Shown: positions 57,453 through 64,000 of the stretch, piece after piece
Numbering within the stretch: position 1 is the stretch's first letter
Layout of the letters: every line of letters starts with the position of its first letter
Origin: Brenneria sp. hezel4-2-4
GTDB lineage: Bacteria; Pseudomonadota; Gammaproteobacteria; Enterobacterales; Enterobacteriaceae
NCBI RefSeq assembly: GCF_013155275.1
Contig: NZ_JABJXS010000014.1
Span: 21,626-85,625, forward strand
Length of the DNA stretch: 64,000 bases
Direction of reading: 5' to 3'
Notes under the pieces: model-generated
What the model was told of the DNA's origin: nothing
What the model saw: the letters and a program-made list of their open reading frames with translations, nothing else
Database searches by the model: none
Program-made: the position numbers and the translations under genes

Positions 57453-58846
57453 GCGAGGCACAATCAGAAAGTTCGTGGGTTGTGGAGCGCCGCAATGTTC
57501 CCGACGCGATGACGAAAGTTCATGCGCGGCGACGCATACTCTCCCTCTATCCTCAACCTGCCTTGTTTGAGACAGGGGAAAGTTCTCAGGCTGTAGATGG
57601 TAATCAAACTCTCTTTATGGTCGATCTGTTATTCGAGTTGAAGTTGATAGATGGCAATTGGCATGTACACACCTGTGGCCCTTTTGAGGGTGATGTCAAT
57701 ACATATCGGGCAATCGTGAATGATATGACCCAAACTTTGTGGGAACGCCTGCGACAGGTGATGCGCTGTCTCGCATTGCCTGATGGCTACCCGTTGGTAC
57801 TGCTCTTGGGATATAGCGCTGCTCGATTTATTGAGAACCTACCAGACATGGACATCGAAGAGGGGATCCCCGAAGTCCTGTTTCGTGTTTATCGATATAC
57901 GATTCGTTATGACGATGCGCAAAATGGGGCACTAATCGATATATTGAAGTTTAGCCCCAATGATGTTTCGAATGTTGCCACGTTACTTGATGCCCTGACA
58001 AAAAATGAGAGTTCGCCGCCTGTCAAGGACTGGGACTTGGGCTGTATACGTGATCTGACAGAGAAAAGTGTGTTTAGTGCGGCTGTTGAGCGGGCGAAAG
58101 AGTATATCCGTGCTGGTGATATCTACCAGGTGCAGTTATGTCGACGTGCTGTATTGAGTGCAACTATTCCGCCGATAGATCTCTATGAGCGTCTTGCGTC
58201 AATTAATCCAGCGCCCTACATGTATTACCTGGATATTGGTAACCAACATATTGTGTCTTCCAGCCCAGAACTCATGATTCGGGTACAAGACGGTGTTGCC
58301 CAGGTTCGTCCGATAGCAGGGACGATGAGGCAAAAGGATCAAAGAGGAGAGAGCTTAAACAACATCCCTAAAGAGGCCGCTGAACACCTGATGCTGGTCG
58401 ACTTGGCACGTAATGATTTGGCTCGTTGCGCTATTCCCGGCGGAGTAGCAGTAACGTCTTTTATGCAAGTAACCTCCTATGGACCTCTCCTTCATTTAGT
58501 TTCGACGATTGAGACTAAGATTCGCACTGGGTGCGATATATGGGATCTGATTATAGCAAACTTCCCAGCAGGTACGATGACAGGAGCTCCCAAGGTTCGT
58601 GCTATGGAAATCATTTCTGAGCTCGAAGGGGCGCCTCGTGGATTATATACCGGATGTGCGGGATATATTACGGGCTTGAACAGCGGGGTTTTCGCTCTGA
58701 CAATTCGGACGATCATTGGAAATCCTGGCCGGTATATATTGCAATCTGCCGCTGGAATTGTTACTGACTCACAAGCGGCGGCAGAGTGGGATGAAACAGG
58801 TGCGAAGATTGACTCGTTTTCTCGAACAATGGTGGTGAACGCATGA
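57449..58846 (+). CDS. Anthranilate synthase component I-like protein (pathway copy)
   Basis: Chorismate-using enzyme of 465 residues. SSSPELMIRV, RPIAGTMRQKD (P288-T292), LVDLARNDLARC, and MTGAPKVRAMEIISELE are TrpE hallmarks; PIAGT (not PIKGT, as in PabB) points to amination at C2, giving anthranilate or amino-deoxyisochorismate. The pyruvate-elimination outcome cannot be told from sequence, but anthranilate fits A1. The N-terminal region lacks the LLES tryptophan-binding motif, so it is probably not inhibited by tryptophan and can supply the pathway. It overlaps the ligase and the TrpG-like gene by four bases each. Confidence 0.87.
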   Translation: MSEAQSESSWVVERRNVPDAMTKVHARRRILSLYPQPALFETGESSQAVDGNQTLFMVDLLFELKLIDGNWHVHTCGPFEGDVNTYRAIVNDMTQTLWERLRQVMRCLALPDGYPLVLLLGYSAARFIENLPDMDIEEGIPEVLFRVYRYTIRYDDAQNGALIDILKFSPNDVSNVATLLDALTKNESSPPVKDWDLGCIRDLTEKSVFSAAVERAKEYIRAGDIYQVQLCRRAVLSATIPPIDLYERLASINPAPYMYYLDIGNQHIVSSSPELMIRVQDGVAQVRPIAGTMRQKDQRGESLNNIPKEAAEHLMLVDLARNDLARCAIPGGVAVTSFMQVTSYGPLLHLVSTIETKIRTGCDIWDLIIANFPAGTMTGAPKVRAMEIISELEGAPRGLYTGCAGYITGLNSGVFALTIRTIIGNPGRYILQSAAGIVTDSQAAAEWDETGAKIDSFSRTMVVNA

Positions 58847-59427
58847 AAGTATTATTGGTGGATGCTTTTGACAGTTTTGTGTTTGTCATCGAACAATATT
58901 ACCTGATGGTCGGAGCAAAGACGAAAGTAATCCGAGTCAACAATGACCCAATTAGCTATTACGAGCAATGGAGGCCAGATCTCTTGGTCTTGGGACCCGG
59001 GCCAGGCACACCTCAGGAGCATGGTTATTTGGACATACTCCTGAGAGTGAAAAAACAGCAAGCTATTTTTGGTGTATGTTTGGGGCATCAAGCGATCGGG
59101 GAATTTTTTGGCGGGGAGCTCTTTCACGCACCTACTGTTGAACACGGTAAGTACGCGCGAGTACAACACGATGGACAAGGTGTTTTCCGTAATATTCCGA
59201 CGCCAATAAACGTAGTCCGTTATCACTCATTGGCTATTACCAACTTTGCGATGGTGAGGGACTTGTTACCTACTGCCTATTCTGAGGAGGATAATGTAAA
59301 TATGGCGGTACGACACCGCACACGTCCAATTGAAAGCGTACAGTTTCATCCTGAAAGTATCGGAACAGATCACGGATTAAGGATAGTCGAAAACTCATTG
59401 TCATTAGTCAATCATGTTGTTACGTAA
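58843..59427 (+). CDS. Anthranilate synthase component II-like glutaminase
   Basis: Class I glutamine amidotransferase of 194 residues that makes ammonia for the TrpE-like partner. Catalytic Cys is in GVCLGHQAIG, His and Glu in QFHPES; LGPGPGTPQEHG is the oxyanion strand. It lacks the phosphoribosyltransferase fusion of E. coli TrpD. ATGA overlap with the upstream gene implies coupled, equal production. It is the last gene of the tight NRPS-ligase-TrpE-TrpG run. Confidence 0.9.
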   Translation: MKVLLVDAFDSFVFVIEQYYLMVGAKTKVIRVNNDPISYYEQWRPDLLVLGPGPGTPQEHGYLDILLRVKKQQAIFGVCLGHQAIGEFFGGELFHAPTVEHGKYARVQHDGQGVFRNIPTPINVVRYHSLAITNFAMVRDLLPTAYSEEDNVNMAVRHRTRPIESVQFHPESIGTDHGLRIVENSLSLVNHVVT

Positions 59428-59479
59428 TTATATTAGATAGGTGATAGTTTTTTAAGGTAATAGAATAAGTAGCAAAATT

Positions 59480-60898
59480 ATGACTCAAAAATTAGAGAAT
59501 GGAATAATGAATAGAAATAGATGGAAAGCGTTAAGTGTTATTTCAATTATACAATTCATACTACTGCTTGATGCCACAGTAGTAAATGTGGCATTACCTC
59601 AAATCAAGTCTGATCTAGGGTTTAGCGATGGATCTTTAACATGGGTGGTGAATGCTTATCTTATTGCGGCAGGATCACTATTATTGCTTGGCGGGAAGAT
59701 TGGTGATGCTTTTGGTGTGTTACGTACATTCCAGATAGGCATCTCCATCTTTGGTTTGTTCTCTCTTGTCGCAACTGTTGCACCTAATGTTTCTGTACTT
59801 ATTTTAGGACGTACTGGCCAGGGGGTTGGCGAGGCTCTTGCTGCTGCGACTGGGTTAGCCATGGTTTCTTTGTTATTTCCCTCAGGCCCTGAGCGTGGGA
59901 AGGCTTTTTCAATCTGGACCGCACTTGGTGGTATGGGGTCAATTATAGGCGTTCTGCTATCTGGTATACTCACTGAACATCTTTCATGGCGTTGGGTTTT
60001 TGGGATAAATGTACCAATAGTTATACTCCTTGCCGTAGCAACAGTAATATTGATTCCAAAATTCTCCGAGCGGATACGTTCGCATTTAGATCTCGGTAAT
60101 GCATTAACACTAGTAGCGGCTGTATCCTCGATAGTTTTAGGTGTGATCGGTTCTGGTATTGAACAGTTATATTGGCTCCGTTTTATGCTATTTGTATTAG
60201 GCCTATTGGGCATAATGTTGGTGCTTAAGCGTTGTAAGTTCTCAGAAGATGGCATCATCCCTGCTCGGTTGATGACTCGTTCACCGCGGCTTTTAGGGTA
60301 TGCCATCGTTGCGATTCAAGCTGGTACATCAGGAGCTCTTTTTTATCTTGGTGTTTTATTATTGCAAGACTATCTCGGTATGACACCTATGCAAACTGGG
60401 TTTGCCTGGCTACCTTTCTGTTTTGGTTTTTTCCCTGGTATTTTTATGTCTCAGTCAGTCACAAAGCAAAAGGGAGCACGGATTGCCGCTATCACAGGAC
60501 TCGCTATTTCAGCTATTGGTTTTGTGTTATTTGCAATTGGAGTAACGACTCAGAGCTATTGGATAGGAATGATGCCTGCCATGCTCGTCACCTCCATTGG
60601 TTTTGGTTGTGTTGCTCCTGTCGCACAATCACTCGCGACTAATGGACTTTCCGATAATGACGCGGGTGCTGGATCAGGCATGGCAACAACAATACAACAG
60701 TTATTTCAAGTGGGAGGGGTGACGTTATTGACCACTGTCGCCATTGCTTTCACTAATGAAGCTTCTACCATTGGAGCAAACGGATTCATCGTTGCGTTTG
60801 CGCTGGGTGCTGTAATGTTGAGCGTTGGAGCTATTTTTATCGGAACTACACGTAGCGCCCTGATACTTGAAACGGATTATTCACATCTTAAAGATTAG
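59480..60898 (+). CDS. DHA2-family (EmrB/QacA) drug exporter
   Basis: Inner-membrane protein of 472 residues with about 14 hydrophobic segments. LLDATVVNVALPQIKSDLG and the loop GGKIGDAFGVLRTF are DHA2 motifs; GRTGQGVGEALAAATGLA and LTEHLSWRWVFGINVPI follow. In a biosynthetic cluster it probably exports the product and adds to self-resistance. The first ATG at 59480 has a weak ribosome site; an ATG at 59507 (MNRNRWKALSV), preceded by GGA, may be the true start. Ten bases separate its stop from the next start. Confidence 0.88.
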   Translation: MTQKLENGIMNRNRWKALSVISIIQFILLLDATVVNVALPQIKSDLGFSDGSLTWVVNAYLIAAGSLLLLGGKIGDAFGVLRTFQIGISIFGLFSLVATVAPNVSVLILGRTGQGVGEALAAATGLAMVSLLFPSGPERGKAFSIWTALGGMGSIIGVLLSGILTEHLSWRWVFGINVPIVILLAVATVILIPKFSERIRSHLDLGNALTLVAAVSSIVLGVIGSGIEQLYWLRFMLFVLGLLGIMLVLKRCKFSEDGIIPARLMTRSPRLLGYAIVAIQAGTSGALFYLGVLLLQDYLGMTPMQTGFAWLPFCFGFFPGIFMSQSVTKQKGARIAAITGLAISAIGFVLFAIGVTTQSYWIGMMPAMLVTSIGFGCVAPVAQSLATNGLSDNDAGAGSGMATTIQQLFQVGGVTLLTTVAIAFTNEASTIGANGFIVAFALGAVMLSVGAIFIGTTRSALILETDYSHLKD

Positions 60899-60908
60899 GA
60901 TAAAATCG

Positions 60909-62192
60909 ATGACTCAAAATTATTTAATCCCATCGGTTAGTGGTCCACTCATAGATATTCCATGCACGACAGGATTACGTGAAAAATGGATAGGAGCTAT
61001 GTTGGATCAAACTGGTCGGGCTTATTCTGGTGCATTTCGCCTCGATTTTTCCTCTGGATGCAAGCCGGAAAAAGTATTGAGCGCTGTTGTTGAAACGTTT
61101 GCCAGACATCCTGTTTTGGCCGCTCGATTCGATATTGAATGCGACACTCTCGTTGGGCGGGCACCGAGTGAGTCTATGTTATATGAGATACTGCAACTGC
61201 ATTTATGTACGACACAATCTGGAATTACAGACGAATCGTTTCTTGCATACCGTTCAAAGCGTGCAAGTGAACCGGGACTCAGAATAGCTTCAACGATGGA
61301 TGATGAAGGATTACATGTCTGGATAGGTTTTTGGGTCTTTACCTGTGATGGCGCATCAATAGACTTGCTGGTTGAAGATATTGCTCATTTCTATCGTGGA
61401 GAACCAGCCAGTTCATCCCGGTATTGGCAGGAATATGCCAGGAAGGAAATATTCCTTACGTCAAAGAGAGTGATAAGCAATCGGGATAAGTTGGCTGCTT
61501 ATCCTGAGGCTGGTCCATATGGAATAGATGCGCTGCGGGCTACTTCGCCTGGTACCATAGGGCAAATGCAGAGCATAAGATTCAATTCTAAAATAGCGCG
61601 TAGAAAGCTCTATGCAAGTGCAAAAGCCTGTCGTATTACACCATTTGTGCTGTTGTTTTCTGCCTTTCAACACGCAATAAGTGTAGTCAGTGGAGTAACA
61701 ACTATTGTTACAGGTGTTCCATTTATTAATCGGCAGCGACAGCATGAACATACTATTGTTGGCCCAGTGTCTACAACAGTCCCCGTCACAACTCTCCATA
61801 TACCAGATGAACCGTTTGTAACTAAGCTTAATCAGTTTCAACGTGCGGTAATTGACGCAGCAGGACGGCAAGATATTGAACCCTCGGCACTGTATCCTGA
61901 AGGGGTTTCGGCACGAACTGCCGCGTATGAACTACCTTATCCTCAGTTGTTCAATGCTTGGAACTCACAACGAGAGGGGGTTCCCATAGCACTGGATGAG
62001 TCTGAGTTTATGGTTCTTCACCTGTTACCTAATGATACATGTCGTGTGGGGTTCGAGATTACCCTTGATGAACACACGGAGTATATATCAGGTCGTTTTG
62101 ATCTCGATATTAACTCCTATGGTAAGTATACAAAAGAGATATTAAGTCAGATGATTATTATTTTAGATGATATCATATTAAAAAAAACATGA
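60909..62192 (+). CDS. Condensation-like protein with degenerate HHxxxDG
   Basis: Protein of 427 residues (start MTQNYLIPSVSGP, AGGA upstream; an in-frame ATG 14 codons earlier lies inside the exporter gene). The fold of the condensation superfamily is recognisable (ETFARHPVLAARFDIE; VTGVPFINRQRQHEHTIVGPVSTTVPV), but the HHxxxDGxS motif reads WVFTCDGAS, with both His lost. It may use other residues, act as an accessory or ketosynthase-like scaffold, or be losing function. It is probably co-transcribed with the exporter. Spaced 131 bases from the decayed adenylation gene. Confidence 0.7.
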   Translation: MTQNYLIPSVSGPLIDIPCTTGLREKWIGAMLDQTGRAYSGAFRLDFSSGCKPEKVLSAVVETFARHPVLAARFDIECDTLVGRAPSESMLYEILQLHLCTTQSGITDESFLAYRSKRASEPGLRIASTMDDEGLHVWIGFWVFTCDGASIDLLVEDIAHFYRGEPASSSRYWQEYARKEIFLTSKRVISNRDKLAAYPEAGPYGIDALRATSPGTIGQMQSIRFNSKIARRKLYASAKACRITPFVLLFSAFQHAISVVSGVTTIVTGVPFINRQRQHEHTIVGPVSTTVPVTTLHIPDEPFVTKLNQFQRAVIDAAGRQDIEPSALYPEGVSARTAAYELPYPQLFNAWNSQREGVPIALDESEFMVLHLLPNDTCRVGFEITLDEHTEYISGRFDLDINSYGKYTKEILSQMIIILDDIILKKT

Positions 62193-62323
62193 GTGTTCTT
62201 ATTTAATAAGATGGCTCCTCCAATCGGCAGAATAAACTCTGTTCAGTACATATATTGATGTTCAGTTTTTTTATGAAAATTGGTAGGAGCTTATGTCATT
62301 ATCATATTTTTAAGAGGGATTTT

Positions 62324-63248
62324 ATGATTAGTGCAGTCCAACATTATCTACGTGAAACAATGAAACATTATCCCCATAAGATTGTAGTTAAATATAAAAT
62401 TGGTTCCATTAATGAATCGATTACATATAGTTAGTTGGATAGGTTTAGTGATGAATTTGATCATCATCTTCAAAAAATTTGGGTACAGAAAGGCGACATG
62501 GTCGCCTTCTTTTCAGACTGAAGAAAATATTGTGTGCTGGCGAAGTGTTATCAGTTAGTGTGCTAAGAAAATGGATGAATTTTTTCCCTCATGTACGGTT
62601 CACTAATATGTATGGACCTACCAAAATTACAGTGGATTGTTGCTATCATATCATTGAAAGTATCCCATCACCTGAAGATAAATACGTCCTAATTGGTTTG
62701 CCTTGAACTAACATGGAAATGTATATATTGACGGATGAAGGGAGTATCACTCTAGAGCCTAAAGTTGTGGAGATTTGTCAGTCAGAGGGACATCTGTTTC
62801 TCAAGGGTATTTGATGAGTAAAGGAAAAACGCAAGAAAAATTCATCCAAAACCCTATGAATGATAAATATTCTGATACTATGTATAAAACAGGTTATTTA
62901 GTATTTACTGATGATGCCGGTTTTTATTATTCAGGTAGAGTTGATAACCAAATAAAATATTTCGGATATCGTATTGAGTTAAGGGAGATTGAGACGGGAG
63001 TTTTACGTCTTGATTTTATTGATGAGGCTGTTGCTATCTATAATGAATCGAATGTTAATTTAAACTCATTTATTGGTATGGTCGTTAAATCCTCTCATTT
63101 TATTGAATTAAAACAGTTTCGCACGGAGTTATCCAGGGTGTTACCTAATTATATTATTCCTTCTAAAATTATTTTTGTGGAAACTCAATTCCTCAGACTA
63201 GAAAATGGTAAGTGTAATAGAAGAGAAATAGCCAAGTTGTTTGTTTAA
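62324..63248 (+). pseudogene. Decayed stand-alone adenylation-domain gene
   Basis: Pieces of one amino-acid-adenylating enzyme remain in order. MISAVQHYLRETMKHYPHKI to ITYS is the A-domain opening, then an in-frame TAG where SELDRFSDEF would continue. LQKIWVQKGDMVAFF ends with a stop. The middle third (with the A3 phosphate loop) is deleted. LKKILCAGEVLSVSVLRKW and FTNMYGPTKIT (A5) follow. After another frame change come SVSQGYL, YKTGYLVFTDDAGFYYSGRVD and KYFGYRIELREIE (A7-A8), ending with RLENGKCNRREI (A10). At least three lesions. Very AT-rich. Confidence 0.82.
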
Positions 63249-63417
63249 TGGTTTTATAGTACTTTGGGAAAGATAAAAATTTATAATTTTTGTCACCTAT
63301 GATTATTATTGTAATCCAACAACATTTGAGAACAGGTTGTTATTGGCATTCATAGGAAAGTGACTTAGTCAAAATCATTTGTTTTTGTAATTTAATTGTT
63401 AAAAAAGGAGTGGCGGA

Positions 63418-63882
63418 GTGGGTTTAATATCTAATGGTGTTAACAATAGAAAAATTAGTAAATTTCTTCATCGCAATAGCCTTCTTTCACTTTGCACTTA
63501 TAGTCAGGATGATTTTTGGCCTGCAAGTTGCCTTTTTAAATTCAATGAAAAGAGCATGAGTCTTTGGGTGTCAACCAATGAAAATACCAGGCACTCAAAG
63601 ATCATGACTGTAAATAATAGTGTTGTTGGTACTATAAATTCAACATCTTTATTCCTTCCATTTAAAAGAGGGGTGCAATATAAAGGTCGTATTTCTAAAT
63701 TGGATGGTAAGCAGCTAAGTATAGCAAAAGGAGAATACCTGAAGAAATTCCCTTTTTTTAAAAATAAAGTGAAATGCATATGGGAGATTGAACTTGATGA
63801 GATAAAATATACAGATCTGCGAATGGGGGCCATACAAGTTGCTGTTTGGCTCAGGTCTGATGATAAATACTATTATGGTTGA
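63418..63882 (+). CDS. YhbP-like (UPF0306) flavin-binding split-barrel protein
   Basis: Protein of 154 residues that resembles E. coli YhbP: LWVSTNENTRHSKIM, VVGTINSTS, KRGVQYKGRISKLDG, and WEIELDEIKYTDLRMG. These belong to the pyridoxamine-phosphate-oxidase-like split barrel, which often binds FMN. Function unknown. The GTG start has AGGAG eight bases upstream. The gene is very AT-rich like its neighbours, so it arrived with the island and is not the chromosomal yhbP. Separate from the NRPS cluster by a pseudogene; link to the pathway is unproved. Confidence 0.7.
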   Translation: MGLISNGVNNRKISKFLHRNSLLSLCTYSQDDFWPASCLFKFNEKSMSLWVSTNENTRHSKIMTVNNSVVGTINSTSLFLPFKRGVQYKGRISKLDGKQLSIAKGEYLKKFPFFKNKVKCIWEIELDEIKYTDLRMGAIQVAVWLRSDDKYYYG

Positions 63883-63883
63883 G

Positions 63884-64000
63884 TGATCTCTTCCCATTAA
63901 ACAGGACCAGGCTAAACTGGAGTTTTCTGCCCTTCTTTTCCTTAAAAAAGAGGCAATCCGGCCATGAAAAAGATCCGCTGTACTGAAGAGCAAATTGCTT
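63884..64000 (+). mobile_element. IS3-family element, left end, cut by window edge
   Basis: The sequence changes abruptly after the YhbP-like stop. tgatctcttcccattaaaca (63884-63903) looks like a left terminal repeat, and the frame from 63964 begins MKKIRCTEEQIA, the usual opening of orfA in the IS407-like branch of IS3 (R-T-E-E-Q-I-A). The rest lies outside the window. Confidence 0.75.

Noticed and set aside
57449..59427. Salicylate or isochorismate synthase for a siderophore
   Set aside because: The protein has the aminating PIAGT signature and a dedicated glutaminase partner; no TonB receptor or siderophore transporter is in the cluster.
45068..62192. Pyrrolobenzodiazepine (tilimycin-like) pathway
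   Set aside because: Anthranilate supply and NRPS fit at first sight, but there is no terminal reductase domain, no hydroxylase/kynurenine route and no proline-derived unit enzyme; the second module begins with a Cy domain.
1..64000. CRISPR arrays, rRNA and tRNA genes
   Set aside because: No regularly spaced repeats, and no stretch recognised as rRNA or as a tRNA cloverleaf with TTCGA-type arm was seen on either strand.
63418..64000. Right attachment site of the island
   Set aside because: No copy of the guaA 3' end is visible here; the right edge is an IS element, so the island continues past the window.

Overview
The window is chromosomal DNA of a gamma-proteobacterium of the order Enterobacterales, most likely a pectinolytic soft-rot or canker genus (Dickeya, Pectobacterium, Brenneria or Lonsdalea group). 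The evidence is a secreted pectin methylesterase next to a pectin acetylesterase at the left edge, followed by core genes whose sequence and order are strongly enterobacterial: glyA-hcaT, suhB-trmJ, the isc operon, pepB-sseB-sseA, ndk-rlmN-pilW-rodZ-ispG-hisS-yfgM-bamB-der, xseA and guaBA. The genus is an inference.

Layout. 1-2538: pectin degradation (pemA, paeY, minus strand). 3057-7352: glyA, hcaT and a ZevAB-type metal export pair. 7428-10671: an iron-siderophore ABC system split into two converging units, each with a Fur-box-like sequence. 10777-12425: suhB and trmJ, divergent. 12425-18232: two tandem IscR sites and the complete iscRSUA-hscBA-fdx-iscX operon. 18312-25243: pepB, sseB, then a minus-strand group with a phospho-alpha-glucosidase, its PTS transporter, sseA and an RpiR-type regulator. 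25602-35304: the ndk to der block. 35397-37988: an AEC transporter, yfgJ, and the metalloprotease protealysin with its emfourin-type inhibitor. 38068-42767: xseA, guaB and guaA.

The chromosomal backbone stops at the 3' end of guaA. From 42768 to the right edge lies AT-richer accessory DNA: a decapitated P4-type integrase, an AlpA-like regulator, transposase debris, then a nonribosomal peptide synthetase cluster (45068-62192), a decayed adenylation gene, a YhbP-like gene, and the start of an IS3-family element. guaA is a known island integration site, so this is most simply an eroded genomic island; its right end is outside the window.

The NRPS cluster is the most interesting part. It holds an 1850-residue A-PCP-Cy-A-PCP synthetase, its own anthranilate-synthase-type pair (TrpE-like and TrpG-like), a serine-hydroxymethyltransferase paralogue with a Tyr-to-Thr change in the active site, a free-standing PCP-thioesterase with a Cys nucleophile, a PaaK-like ligase, an Fe-S flavoprotein, two condensation-like proteins, a DHA2 exporter, and an AlkZ/YcaQ-like DNA glycosylase relative. 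My reading (inference) is that anthranilate is loaded on module 1 (the first A domain has Gly where amino-acid A domains have Asp235), coupled and heterocyclised with a Ser-like residue, possibly alpha-methylserine made by the SHMT paralogue, to give a 2-aminophenyl-(methyl)oxazoline or a related strained product. The AlkZ-like protein hints that the product or an intermediate attacks DNA. I recognise no characterised cluster with this gene set. Just upstream of the first gene, a short hairpin with a T-run carries an ops-like GGTAGCG core, which suggests control by early termination and antitermination.
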